Assembly (NCBI RefSeq): GCF_015350805.1
Contig: NZ_JADKSG010000001.1
Coordinates: forward strand, 682,001-746,000
DNA length: 64,000 nt
Direction of reading: 5' to 3'
From: Herbiconiux sp. VKM Ac-1786
GTDB taxonomy: Bacteria; Actinomycetota; Actinomycetes; Actinomycetales; Microbacteriaceae
In this document: one piece after another, positions 8,523 to 17,575 of the stretch
Layout: each line of letters opens with the position of its first letter
How positions within the stretch are numbered: position 1 is the first letter of the stretch
Notes under the pieces: model-generated
Told to the model about the DNA's origin: nothing
Databases searched by the model: none
The model's input: only the letters and a program-made list of their open reading frames with translations
Translations under genes and position numbers: made by a program

Positions 8523-8963
8523 CTACTCGGCCTTCCGTGCGCTCAGGCGGAGCGAGGACGATAGGTACGCTACCGCCGCGATCGCGCAGGCGACCGTCAC
8601 GACGGTGATCGACGCGACGCCACCGTCGTCGCCGGCTCCGGCACCCGCACGGCCGCGGTCGCTCAGCACCAGGGTGAGCTGATTCGTGATCGCCTGCAGC
8701 GCGAACAGCGCCGCGAGCACGAAGCCGGCGGTCGGCCGCCCGGTGAGCCTCCACCACGGCCGCGGCGGCTCGATCGGCTCCTCGGGCACCCGGAAGATGC
8801 GCGCGCCGACGAGGATCCAGCCGAACAGCACCACCACGTACAGCACCGGACCGACGACCGGCCCGACCAGAGCGACGACGAGCAGGTTGATCAGCAAGAC
8901 GGCGATCCAGCCGACCAGCACGTAGAGGAACTTGCCGTAGGGGTTCAGGATGCGGAGCCTCAT
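8523..8963 (-). CDS. hypothetical membrane protein
   Basis: An unrecognised protein of about 146 residues. Hydrophobic stretches predict two helices near the N-terminus (about 13-50), a third after GWRLTGRPTAGF (about 80-95), and a last one near the C-terminus (about 118-138). A charged tail ends in RLSARKAE. ATG 8963 is used; a GTG at 8972 would add three residues. It lies downstream of a TetR regulator on the same strand with a 33-base gap, so the two could be co-transcribed. Confidence 0.6.
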   Translation of the reverse strand: MRLRILNPYGKFLYVLVGWIAVLLINLLVVALVGPVVGPVLYVVVLFGWILVGARIFRVPEEPIEPPRPWWRLTGRPTAGFVLAALFALQAITNQLTLVLSDRGRAGAGAGDDGGVASITVVTVACAIAAVAYLSSSLRLSARKAE

Positions 8964-8996
8964 CCCAGCCACCCTGCCACGAGCACCGGCCGAGCG

Positions 8997-9755
8997 TCAG
9001 TCCCTCACGGCGTCCTGATCCTCGACGGCGCGGGAGAGCCACTCGGCGAGCAGCCGGCGTTCGGCGGACGAGAGCGCCGGGAACGCGTCGAGCTGGGCCG
9101 CGAGCGCGATGGCGGCGGCTCGCGGGCCGTCGAGCGCCGCGCCCGCAGCGTCGCCCGTCCCGTCGGCTCCGGGGACGAGGATGCGGCCGAGGACGGCCTC
9201 GAGCATCGCCTCGGCGAGGCCGGGGTCGCGGTCGGCGGGCGGACTGTCGAGCAGCTGCTGCACGGCGCCGGTGGCCGCCGCGCGGATAATGCCCAGCGCG
9301 CGCTGCTCGTCGACCCGCAGCAGTCCGGCCGCGGCGAGGCCGTGGATGCGCGACCGCAGCACCGCGAGCCCGGCGTCCAGTGCCGGGGAGCGGCGGCTGC
9401 GGCCGGCCTCGCCGAGCAGCCGGTGCAGCTCGGGATTCGTCAGCGCGTAGTCGAGCTGCTGCCGCCAGCCGTCGCGCAGCGCCTCGACCGGGTCGGTGCC
9501 GGTGGGCAGGGCCGCCTTGCGGGCGACGAACTCCCCCAGCACGTGCTCGGCGACGGCGTCGACGAGGCCATCCTTGTCGCCGAACAGACGGTAGATCGTG
9601 GGGGCCTGCACTCCGGCGGCATCGGCCACGCGGCGGGTGGTGAGCGCCGCCGCCCCGCTCTCGCGGAGCATCTCGGCCGCGACCTCGACGATGCGCGAGC
9701 GCACCGCGCTGCGCTGCGTCGGGGCGGCCGCGGGAGAGGATTCGTCGATGCTCAC
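8997..9755 (-). CDS. TetR-family transcriptional regulator
   Basis: A repressor of 252 residues. The N-terminal helix-turn-helix is clear (residues about 16-62: IVEVAAEMLRESGAAALTTRR, then VADAAGVQAPTIYRLFGDKD), followed by an all-helical ligand-binding domain. The gene is divergent from an NmrA-type oxidoreductase, with a duplicated motif between them, so it likely represses that gene and itself in response to an unknown small molecule. The start is GTG 9755 without a clear ribosome site. Confidence 0.87.
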   Translation of the reverse strand: MSIDESSPAAAPTQRSAVRSRIVEVAAEMLRESGAAALTTRRVADAAGVQAPTIYRLFGDKDGLVDAVAEHVLGEFVARKAALPTGTDPVEALRDGWRQQLDYALTNPELHRLLGEAGRSRRSPALDAGLAVLRSRIHGLAAAGLLRVDEQRALGIIRAAATGAVQQLLDSPPADRDPGLAEAMLEAVLGRILVPGADGTGDAAGAALDGPRAAAIALAAQLDAFPALSSAERRLLAEWLSRAVEDQDAVRD

Positions 9756-9780
9756 GGATCAACGATAACAGTGACTTGCG

Positions 9781-9825
9781 ACCACCGGAAACACCCTGCT
9801 ACGGTCGTGTTACCACTGGAAACAC
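9781..9825. promoter_or_regulatory. duplicated TetR-operator-like motif between TetR and NmrA-type genes
   Basis: ACCACCGGAAACAC (9781-9794) and ACCACTGGAAACAC (9812-9825) are 14-base direct repeats with one mismatch, 31 bases apart (about three helical turns). The second copy lies inside a short inverted repeat with GTGTT and AACAC arms. Position in the 83-base divergent gap fits operators for the adjacent TetR protein. Confidence 0.55.
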
Positions 9826-9838
9826 GATTGGACTACCA

Positions 9839-10696
9839 ATGATCATCATTACCGGAGCGACCGGGGAACTCGGCTCGCGGATCGTCGACCGGCTCCTCGA
9901 GCGGGTGCCGCCCGAGACGGTCGGCGTGAGCGTCCGCGACCCCGCCCGAGCGCAGGCCCTCGCCGACCGCGGGGTCCGGGTGCGGGCCGGCGACTTCACC
10001 GAGCCCGGATCGCTCACGCACGCCTTCGAGGGCGCCGACCGGGTGCTCGTCGTCTCGGCGGCCATCCGCGGGGACGCCGCCCTCGGGGCGAATCTCGCCG
10101 CCGTCGACGCGGCGGTCGCGGCCGGTGCCGGGCGCATCCTGTACACGAGCCATCAGGCCTCGGCACCCGACTCGCTGTTCGCGCCCCAGGCCGTGCACTT
10201 CGCGACCGAGCAGCAGCTCGCCGCCCTGGCCGTGCCCACCACCGCGCTGCGCAACGGCTTCTACGCGTCGACCCTCGCGATGCACCTCGACAGCGCCCTG
10301 GCGACGGGGACGATCGCGGCTCCGGCCGACGGCCCCGTGTCTTGGACCGCGCACGACGACCTCGCCGAGGCCGCCGCCGTGCTGCTGGCCTCCGAGCAGC
10401 CGGGCGACGGCGTGACGGCTCCGCTCACCGCCTCGGCGGCGCTCGACCTGGAGCAGGTGGCCGCCGAGCTCAGCGCCCTCACCGGCCGCACGATCACCCG
10501 CACGGTGCTGGGCGACGAGGAGTGGCGGGACTCGGCCATCGAGCACGGCCTGCCGGCCCCGGCCGCCGACTTCACGCTCGGGCTGTACCGCGCCGCACGC
10601 CGCGGCGAGTTCGACGTGGTCGACCCCGCGCTCGGCGAGCTGCTCGGGCGCCCGCCCCTCCCGGTCGCGGCCACCCTGCGGTGCCTCCTCCCCTGA
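9839..10696 (+). CDS. NmrA/QorB-like NAD(P)-binding oxidoreductase
   Basis: An atypical SDR of 285 residues, similar in length and layout to the NADPH quinone oxidoreductase QorB/YtfG group. The Rossmann motif ITGATGELGSRI is at the extreme N-terminus. The SDR Tyr-x3-Lys pair is absent and the mid-region shows YTSHQAS and LRNGFYAS, as in NmrA-like proteins. It is probably a redox-stress or quinone-handling enzyme controlled by the divergent TetR. ATG 9839 is at the first residue of the fold. Confidence 0.8.
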   Translation: MIIITGATGELGSRIVDRLLERVPPETVGVSVRDPARAQALADRGVRVRAGDFTEPGSLTHAFEGADRVLVVSAAIRGDAALGANLAAVDAAVAAGAGRILYTSHQASAPDSLFAPQAVHFATEQQLAALAVPTTALRNGFYASTLAMHLDSALATGTIAAPADGPVSWTAHDDLAEAAAVLLASEQPGDGVTAPLTASAALDLEQVAAELSALTGRTITRTVLGDEEWRDSAIEHGLPAPAADFTLGLYRAARRGEFDVVDPALGELLGRPPLPVAATLRCLLP

Positions 10697-10718
10697 GCGC
10701 GCCGCAGCAGAGCGCCCG

Positions 10719-10768
10719 GGTCGCGCAAAGGGCCCTTCCCGGGTGAGGGAAGGGCCCTTTGCGCGACC
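10719..10768. terminator. very strong bidirectional hairpin between convergent genes
   Basis: Two perfectly complementary 22-base arms (10719-10740 and 10747-10768) enclose a 6-base loop, GGGTGA. Each arm itself contains the palindrome AAGGGCCCTT. It lies between the ends of the NmrA-type gene and the GH3 gene, so it can stop transcription from both sides. There is no long U-tract, as often seen in high-GC actinobacteria. Confidence 0.8.
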
Positions 10769-10801
10769 GCAGCGGCGCCGCGCGCGGGCGCGGGCGCGGC
10801 G

Positions 10802-13732
10802 CTAGGTGGTGGTGCGGCGGCGCAGGAGCGCGGCGGCGGCGCCACCCGCCACGAGCAGCAGCGCCAGGGCCGCGAGGCCGCCGGCCGCGAGGCCCGTGGA
10901 GGCGAGCCCGCCCGCGGGCGACGAGTCCGCGCCCGGCGCCGGCGAGGCGGAGGGCGACGAGGACGGGGCGGGCGACGGCGACGGCCCGGCCGCCGCGTAG
11001 TCGAACGCGCCCACCGCACTCACGAGCCCCGCCACATCGGTGGCGCGGAAGACGATCCGCTCCCCCGCCGCCGCGACCGGCACCGGCCCGGTGTACGCCT
11101 GCCACGAGGGCGAGTCGGCCGCGACGGCCCATTCGACCGAGGCGACGCCGGAGGCGGCGTCCGTGGCCGCCAGCACGATCGCACCCGCCGAGCGGTCGGC
11201 CGACGCCGAGACGGTGGGCGCGGTGCGGTCGATCGGCAGCGAGACGCTCGTGACGGGCGAGACGGTGCCCGCCGCATCCGTCGCCCGCACCTCGAGGGTG
11301 TGCGCGCCGTCGGCCGAGACCGTGACCGCGCCGCCCGGAACCCAGCCGGCCCCGTCGAGGTTCGTCGAGACGACCGGAGCCGGGTCGACGTCGTCGACCG
11401 CGCTGGCCGTGACCGTGACGGGCGAGACGAACCAGCCCGCCGCCCCGTCGGGCACCGAGGGCGAGGTCGCCACCGAGACGACCGGCGCGGTGCCCGCGGT
11501 GTCGACCACGACCGGGCCGGTGAGGGGCAGCTCGCGCGACGACGACCCGACCGACACGGTGAAGCCGCCGTCGACGACCTCCCACGCGTCCGCGTTCACG
11601 TCCCAGATCGAGAACGGGTGGTCGGCCGACTCCGACGAGATCGTCGTCGTGACCCGCTGGGAGGCGCCGGGCTCGAGGGCGACCCGCTCGTAGCCGACCA
11701 GCCGCTTGCCCGGCGCTTCCGCCGAAGACGGCAGCGTGAGGTACACCTGCGGCACCTCGGTGCCCGCCACCGACCCGGTGTTCGTGACGGTGAACGACGC
11801 GGTGGTCGAGACGGTGCCGTCCGACACCGCGGTCGACAGCTCGAGGTCGGAGTAGCCGAACGAGGTGTACGACAGCCCGTGCCCGAACTCGAACAGCGGG
11901 TCGATGCCCTGCTCGTCGTACCACTTGTGCCCGATCGCGAGCCCCTCGCTGTAGTCGACCTGCGTGATTCCGGAGGCATCGACGACGCCCGGGTACTGAG
12001 CAGGGGTCGAGGTCGGGGTGTCGGCGAGCGACTTCGGGAAGGTCATGGGCAGCTTGCCCGAGGGGTTCGTGTCACCCCAGAGCAGCGACGCGAGCGCAGG
12101 GCCCTGCTGCTCACCGGGGTACCAGGCCTGCAGCACCGAGTCGACCTGGTCGAGCCAGGGCATGTCGGTGGCGCTGCCGGTCTCGAGCACGACGACCGTG
12201 TTCGGGTTCGCGGCGGCGACGGCCGCGATGAGGTCGTCCCCGCCGTCGGCGAGACCGAGGCCCGGGATGTCGCTGAACTCGCCCGAACGGTAGTAGCCGA
12301 ACACGATCGCCACGTCGGCCGAGGCCGCGGTCGCCGCAGCGGCCGCCGGGTCGGCTCCGTTCGACACGACGACGGATGCTCCCGCCTCAGCGGCACGGGA
12401 AGCGAACGCCGTGTCGGGCGCGACCACGTCCTCGCAGGCCAGCGTGTTGGGGCTGCCGAAGCGCCACGACATGCTGCAGACCGACGAGGCGCTGATGCCG
12501 TTCGTCGGGGTGTTCGACACCGTCGGGCCGATCAGCGCGATGGTGGAGCCGTCGGAGGCGTCGAGCGGCAGCAGGCCGTCGTTCTTCAGCAGCACCGAGC
12601 CCTCCTCGGCGATGCTCCGCGCGAGCGCCTTGTGCTCGGGCGTCGACGCGTCGTCGACCGGGGTCGCCGGTGCCGGCCGGTCGAACAGGCCGGCGCGAAT
12701 GTACGACTTCACGACGTTGTGGGCGGCGGTGTCGACGGTCGCCTCGGCGAGGGAGCCGTCGGCGAGCGCCGCGTCGAGCAGCGCCGGCGTGTAGTGGATG
12801 GGACGGTTCAGTTCCTGGTCGAGACCGGCGTTCAGCGCATCCGCTGTGCTGTGCACGGCCCCGAAGTCGGAGACGACGTAGCCGTCGAACCCGAGTTGAG
12901 CCCGCAGATCGGTGTTCAACAGCGGGTTCTCGCAGCCGTACACGCCGTTGATCTGGTTGTACGAGCACATCACGCCGGCCGGCGCCCCGCCGTCGACGAG
13001 GATCTCGAAGGGCAGGTCGTAGGCCTCTTTCAGCGTGCGCTCGTCGAGGTTCGACGAGCTCGTCTGGCGGGCCTCCTCCTGCTCGTTGCCCACGTAGTGC
13101 TTCAGCACGGCGAGCGTCGGCTTCTCGGGGTCGCCCTCCTCGAGCCCGCGGGTGTTCGCGGCGCCGAGGGTGCCGCTGAGCAGCGGGTCCTCGCCGAGGT
13201 ACTCGGCGGTGCGGCCCGAGAGCGGGGTACGGCCACTGGCGATGCCCGGGCCGAGCACTCCGGCCTTGCCCTTGTCCCAGGCCTCGGCGGCCTGCGCCGC
13301 GCCCTTGTCGAAGGCGAGGTCGGCGTTCCAGCTGGAGGCCAGCGCGATCTGGGCCGGGAACGCGGTGACGCCCTCGGTGAACCGCACCCCGTCGGGGCCG
13401 TCGGTGTAGACGATCGTCGGGGTGCAGCCCACCTGCTCGGGGTACGAGACCCCGCTGAACTCGGTCTGCTCGGGCGCGTTCGCCGCCTGCTCGTTGAGCC
13501 AGCGGTACTTCTGGGCGAGCGAACTCGCATCCAGCAGCAGCCGGGCGCGATCGTCGGCGCTCAGGGCCGTGTCCATCCAGGGGCACTCGGCCAGGTCGAC
13601 GGATGCTCGCGCCGACATCACTCCGGGGGCCGCCGTCGCGGGCCCCGCCGCCAGGGCCGAACCGCCCGCGGCGAGAGCCAGAGCCAGCCCCCCGGCCAGC
13701 AGTCCACGCCTCGATCTCTTCGTTGAATTCAT
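10802..13732 (-). CDS. secreted, wall-anchored GH3 beta-glucosidase-type glycosidase
   Basis: A multidomain enzyme of 976 residues. Signal peptide (about 1-35, ATAAPG), GH3 N-domain with KHYVGNEQE and nucleophile Asp289 in VVSDFGA, GH3 C-domain, a fibronectin-III-like domain after GHGLSYTSFGYSDLELS (about 610-720), and two Ig-like segments (about 735-905). A Pro/Ser-rich linker follows. The C-terminus has LASTG (943-947), a hydrophobic helix and RRR, the pattern for class E sortase anchoring. It should release beta-linked glucose or similar from plant glycosides at the cell surface. Its promoter holds a 16-base operator also found before the binding-protein gene at 20778. Confidence 0.9.
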   Translation of the reverse strand: MNSTKRSRRGLLAGGLALALAAGGSALAAGPATAAPGVMSARASVDLAECPWMDTALSADDRARLLLDASSLAQKYRWLNEQAANAPEQTEFSGVSYPEQVGCTPTIVYTDGPDGVRFTEGVTAFPAQIALASSWNADLAFDKGAAQAAEAWDKGKAGVLGPGIASGRTPLSGRTAEYLGEDPLLSGTLGAANTRGLEEGDPEKPTLAVLKHYVGNEQEEARQTSSSNLDERTLKEAYDLPFEILVDGGAPAGVMCSYNQINGVYGCENPLLNTDLRAQLGFDGYVVSDFGAVHSTADALNAGLDQELNRPIHYTPALLDAALADGSLAEATVDTAAHNVVKSYIRAGLFDRPAPATPVDDASTPEHKALARSIAEEGSVLLKNDGLLPLDASDGSTIALIGPTVSNTPTNGISASSVCSMSWRFGSPNTLACEDVVAPDTAFASRAAEAGASVVVSNGADPAAAAATAASADVAIVFGYYRSGEFSDIPGLGLADGGDDLIAAVAAANPNTVVVLETGSATDMPWLDQVDSVLQAWYPGEQQGPALASLLWGDTNPSGKLPMTFPKSLADTPTSTPAQYPGVVDASGITQVDYSEGLAIGHKWYDEQGIDPLFEFGHGLSYTSFGYSDLELSTAVSDGTVSTTASFTVTNTGSVAGTEVPQVYLTLPSSAEAPGKRLVGYERVALEPGASQRVTTTISSESADHPFSIWDVNADAWEVVDGGFTVSVGSSSRELPLTGPVVVDTAGTAPVVSVATSPSVPDGAAGWFVSPVTVTASAVDDVDPAPVVSTNLDGAGWVPGGAVTVSADGAHTLEVRATDAAGTVSPVTSVSLPIDRTAPTVSASADRSAGAIVLAATDAASGVASVEWAVAADSPSWQAYTGPVPVAAAGERIVFRATDVAGLVSAVGAFDYAAAGPSPSPAPSSSPSASPAPGADSSPAGGLASTGLAAGGLAALALLLVAGGAAAALLRRRTTT

Positions 13733-13769
13733 GCCACTCCAATGTGACTAGAGGTGTCGTGAGCGCGGA

Positions 13770-13785
13770 TTGAAGCGCTTCAAGT
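13770..13785. promoter_or_regulatory. LacI operator, copy 1 (GH3/LacI intergenic region)
   Basis: TTGAAGCGCTTCAAGT holds a perfect 14-base palindrome (13770-13783) with the CG centre typical of LacI-family sites. An identical 16-mer lies at 20809. It sits between the divergent GH3 and LacI genes, so it can serve both, including autoregulation. Confidence 0.8.
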
Positions 13786-13898
13786 TAAAGTAGGTGGCGG
13801 GTCAGCGTGTGTCAACAGGAGTCGACGGGAAATTCCCTAAGCTGGCTGGAGCCCGGAGCGGAGCTCCGGCTGGAGCCCGAACCGGAGCCGCGAGGACG

Positions 13899-14921
13899 AT
13901 GTCGACGAGCAAGAGCATGCCGAGCATGAGCGACGTCGCCGCGCGCGCCGGCGTCGCCCTCGGCACCGTGTCGAACGTGCTCAATCACCCCGATAAGGTG
14001 GCCGAGGCGACCCTGAAGCGGGTGCACGCCGCGATCGACGAGCTCGGCTTCGTGCGCAACAACCAGGCCCGCTCGCTCGCGATGGGCCGCAGCACCACCC
14101 TCGGCCTCGTCGTGACCGACATCGGCAACTCGTTCTTCGTCGACATCGCCCGGGGCGCCGAGGAGGGCGCGGCCGCGAACGGCATGACCCTGCTGCTCGC
14201 GAACAGCGACAACGACTACGCCAAGCAGGAGACCTACCTCGACCTCTTCGACCAGGCGCGCTTCGCAGGCATCCTGCTGGCCCCGTTCGAGGCGGCGCCC
14301 GAGAGCGCGCACCGGCTGCGCGGCCACGGGCGGCCCGTGCTGCTGCTCAACGTCGCCGTTCCGGTCGACGAGGGCTGCTCGATCGTGGTCGACAACGAGC
14401 AGGGCGGCTATCTCGCCGCGCGTCACCTGATCGACGAGGGCCGCCGGCGCCTCGCCTTCGTGGGCGGGCCCGACCGCCTCGAACCGCTGCTCGAGCGCCG
14501 ACTCGGCGCCGAGCGCGCGGTGGCCGAGACGAACGGCTCCGTCACGCTGGAGGAGATCATCGTGGGCGCGGTCAACGCTCCCGAGGGCCGGGCGGCCGGC
14601 TCGATCATCCTGGACCGCCCGCCGGCCGAGCGGCCCGACGGCGTCTTCGCCGCGTCCGACCTGCTCGCGCTGGGGCTGGTGCAGACCCTGTCGGCCGCCC
14701 TGCGCATCCCCGACGACCTGGCCGTGATCGGCTACGACAACAACAGCGCGGTGCGCGAGAGCGCCATCCCCATCTCGACCATCGCGCAGCCCGGGCGCGA
14801 GATGGGCGAGATCGGCGCCCGCCTGCTCTGGAGCGAGGTCGCCGACGAGCAGGCGCACGAGCACGAGCACGTCGTGCTCGCGCCGACCCTGATCGCTCGC
14901 GCGAGCTCGATCCGCCGCTGA
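13899..14921 (+). CDS. LacI-family transcriptional repressor of the glycoside cluster
   Basis: A regulator of 340 residues. The N-terminal LacI helix-turn-helix and hinge are textbook (SMSDVAARAGVALGTVSNVLN, then the hinge region near NNQARSLAMG). A periplasmic-binding-protein-like effector domain follows, ending in VIGYDNNS and a GARLLW helix. ATG 13899 is chosen because GAGG stands just before it and upstream codons encode low-complexity sequence. Neighbouring GH3, GH78 and ABC importer genes and two identical palindromes suggest it represses them until a plant-glycoside-derived sugar binds. Confidence 0.9.
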   Translation: MSTSKSMPSMSDVAARAGVALGTVSNVLNHPDKVAEATLKRVHAAIDELGFVRNNQARSLAMGRSTTLGLVVTDIGNSFFVDIARGAEEGAAANGMTLLLANSDNDYAKQETYLDLFDQARFAGILLAPFEAAPESAHRLRGHGRPVLLLNVAVPVDEGCSIVVDNEQGGYLAARHLIDEGRRRLAFVGGPDRLEPLLERRLGAERAVAETNGSVTLEEIIVGAVNAPEGRAAGSIILDRPPAERPDGVFAASDLLALGLVQTLSAALRIPDDLAVIGYDNNSAVRESAIPISTIAQPGREMGEIGARLLWSEVADEQAHEHEHVVLAPTLIARASSIRR

Positions 14922-14943
14922 CCGAACCCGTGCCGGCCCGTCG

Positions 14944-17574
14944 TCAGCGCCGCCAGCGGAAGGCGTGGTCGCCCGACCCCACCGCGGTGGTCGTGCCGTC
15001 GGGGAGCTCCACCGTGCCGCTCACGCCCGTGGGCAGGTGCACGAGCAGCGAGTGCTCCTCCCCCTGCACCGACCACTCGGTCGTGATCGGTCCGTAGCCC
15101 GACTCGAAACGGGCGGATGCGCGCTCGAGCGGCCCCGGACGCGGAGCGATCCGCACCGTGCGATACCCGGGCGACGTCGGCTCGATGCCCCCGATCACCC
15201 GGTGCATCCAGTCGGCGACCGAGCCGAGGGCGTAGTGGTTGAACGACGTCATGCTGCCGGGATTCACCGTCAGGTCGTCGAGCAGGCTGTCCCAGCGCTC
15301 CCAGATCGTGGTGGCCCCCTTGTCGACCATCGACAGCCACGAGGGGCTGCGGTGCTCGAGCAGCAGTGCGAACGCGGTGTCGGTGTGACCGGTGTCGGTG
15401 AGGGCATCGCTCAGCAGGTTGACGCCGGCGAAGCCCGCCCCGACCCGGTGTCCGCCGTCCCGCACCAGCCGCGCGAGAGCGTCCCCGGCTTCCTGACGGC
15501 GGGCCGGGTCGCGCAGCAGCCCGAAGCGGATGGCCAGCGCCAGCGCGGTCTGCGTCTGCTGGTCGAGCGGCCGGTCGGCGCCGCCCCACTCCGCCGTGAA
15601 GGCGTCGGCGATCTCGAGGTGCAGCCGGTGGTACCGCTCGGCGTCGGCGGTCAGCCCCAGCGCGGCGGCCGTCTGCGACAACGACTCGGCCGACCGCGCG
15701 AAGTACGCCGTGGCCACGAGGTACGGATCGGTGACGGCGAGCGCCGGATCGTCCGGCGGCGCGTTCGGGTCGAGCCAGTCACCGAGCTGCATGCCGGTGT
15801 TCCAGAGCCGCGACGGGCCGGCCAGCCGGGTCACCTGGTCGACCCAGGCCGAGGCGCTCGGGTACTGGCGGGCGATCAGCTCGCGGTCGGCGAACGCCTG
15901 CCAGAGCGCCCAGGGCGTGAGCACGGCGGCGTCGCCCCAGACGGCGGCCGGCTGGATGGGCGTCCACATGGGCGCCCCGGGGATGACCGGCACGTACCAG
16001 GGCACGGTGCCGAACCGCTCCTGCTCGGCCGAGAGATCGCGCAGCCAGCTGCTGAGCAGTCCCGAGCAGTCGTAGAGGTAGCTCGCGGTGGGCGTGAAGA
16101 CCTGGATGTCGCCGGTCCAGCCGAGCCGCTCGTCGCGCTGCGGGCAGTCCATCGGGATGTCGACGAAGTTGCTGCGCATGCTCCAGCGGATGTTCTCGTG
16201 CAGCCGGTTCAGCCCCGCGTGCGAGGTGTCCAGCCAGCCGGTGCGCCGCATGTCGGAGTGGTACACGCGGCCCACGACGTCGAGCCCGTCGAGCGGGCCG
16301 TCGTAGCCCTCGATCTCGGCGTAGCGGAACCCGTGGATGGTGAACCGCGGCTCCCAGTCGATCGAGCCGGTCGAGCCGCGGTACTCGTCGACCGAGGTCG
16401 CGTCGCGCAGGGTGCGCGTGTAGAGCTCGCCGTCCTGCAGCACCTCGGCGTGCCGCAGCACGAGTCGCTCCCCCACCCCGGTGGCGGCGCGGACGCGCAG
16501 CCGCCCCGAGAAGTTCTGGCCGAAGTCGAGCACGACCGAGCCGCGCTCCGTGCGCCGTGCGGAGACCGGCACGAGCTCCTCGGTGCAGCGCACCGGTGGA
16601 CCCTCGGCCGCCACGAACGTGCCGGGTGCGAACTCGGCGACCTTCGCCGGCTGCCAGTCGGTGTCGTCGAAGCTCGGCCGCGTCCACCCCTCGGGCACGA
16701 GCCTCGCGTCGAACGTCTCGCCCGTGTAGAGGCTCGATTTCACGATGGGCGACGGATGCGCGACCCAGTCGGTTCCCGTGCCGATCACCTCGACCGTCCC
16801 GTCGGCCTGCTCGATCTCGAGCTGGGCGAGCAGGGCGATGTCGGTGCCATAGATGTTCAGCGTGCCGCCGTCGAAGCCGTACCGTCCGCGCCACCAGCCG
16901 TCGGCCATCCAGGCGCCGATCGCGTTCGGGCCGGCGACCAGGTAATCGGTGACGTCGTAGACGAGGGTGCGGAGGCGGTCCTGGTAGACGGTCCAGCCGG
17001 GGGCCAGGATGTCGTCGCCGACCCGGCGCCCGTTGATCTCCAGCCCCGTCAGGCCGTGGGCCGTGACGTGGAGGCGCGCGCGACGGGGCGTCCCCGCGAG
17101 CCCGAACTCGCGGCGGAACAGCGGCGGGCGCCGGTCGTCGTCGGAGTGATCCTCGGGCCAGGGTGGCTGGATGCCGGTCGCGACCCAGTCGAGCGGATCG
17201 AGGAGACCCGCCTCGATGGTCAGCGGTGCCGACCAGTCGGAGGCGGTGCCGTCGGCGCCGGTCACGCGCACCGCCACGGTGAGGATCTCGCGCGAGAGCA
17301 GAGGGGCAGCCGGCCAGGGCACGAGCAGCTGCTCGGCGGAGTCCACGGCGAACCGCTCCTCGCCCACACCCTCGCGCCGCACGCTCAACTCGTAGCCGTG
17401 CTGGCTCCAGGCGGGCGCCGCCTCGGTCTGCCAGCTCAGGCGGGGAACGGCCGTGCCGAGGCCGACCGGCACGTCGAGGTGCTCGGCCGAGAGGCGGATG
17501 ACCACGGGTGCGGTCGGCGGGTGGGCGCGGTCGAGCATCCGGGCCCCCGCGGGGGAATCGTCGAGGCGGGTCAC
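14944..17574 (-). CDS. alpha-L-rhamnosidase, GH78
   Basis: An enzyme of 876 residues without a signal peptide, so it is likely cytoplasmic. The order is typical for bacterial GH78: N-terminal beta domains (about 25-130), the rhamnosidase N domain with LHVTAHGLTGLEINGRRVGD, a concanavalin-like domain, the (alpha/alpha)6 barrel with the acidic catalytic stretch CPQRDERLGWTGD (about 476-490), and a C-terminal beta domain. It hydrolyses terminal rhamnose from plant glycosides or rhamnogalacturonan fragments. GTG 17574 begins one base after the permease stop, with GAAGGG upstream, so it is the last gene of the importer operon. Confidence 0.92.
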   Translation of the reverse strand: MTRLDDSPAGARMLDRAHPPTAPVVIRLSAEHLDVPVGLGTAVPRLSWQTEAAPAWSQHGYELSVRREGVGEERFAVDSAEQLLVPWPAAPLLSREILTVAVRVTGADGTASDWSAPLTIEAGLLDPLDWVATGIQPPWPEDHSDDDRRPPLFRREFGLAGTPRRARLHVTAHGLTGLEINGRRVGDDILAPGWTVYQDRLRTLVYDVTDYLVAGPNAIGAWMADGWWRGRYGFDGGTLNIYGTDIALLAQLEIEQADGTVEVIGTGTDWVAHPSPIVKSSLYTGETFDARLVPEGWTRPSFDDTDWQPAKVAEFAPGTFVAAEGPPVRCTEELVPVSARRTERGSVVLDFGQNFSGRLRVRAATGVGERLVLRHAEVLQDGELYTRTLRDATSVDEYRGSTGSIDWEPRFTIHGFRYAEIEGYDGPLDGLDVVGRVYHSDMRRTGWLDTSHAGLNRLHENIRWSMRSNFVDIPMDCPQRDERLGWTGDIQVFTPTASYLYDCSGLLSSWLRDLSAEQERFGTVPWYVPVIPGAPMWTPIQPAAVWGDAAVLTPWALWQAFADRELIARQYPSASAWVDQVTRLAGPSRLWNTGMQLGDWLDPNAPPDDPALAVTDPYLVATAYFARSAESLSQTAAALGLTADAERYHRLHLEIADAFTAEWGGADRPLDQQTQTALALAIRFGLLRDPARRQEAGDALARLVRDGGHRVGAGFAGVNLLSDALTDTGHTDTAFALLLEHRSPSWLSMVDKGATTIWERWDSLLDDLTVNPGSMTSFNHYALGSVADWMHRVIGGIEPTSPGYRTVRIAPRPGPLERASARFESGYGPITTEWSVQGEEHSLLVHLPTGVSGTVELPDGTTTAVGSGDHAFRWRR

Positions 17575-17575
17575 G

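Noticed and set aside
13794-13898. Upstream extension of the LacI gene
   Set aside because: The added residues are low-complexity and would start within the operator region. The ATG at 13899 is followed directly by a normal LacI head.
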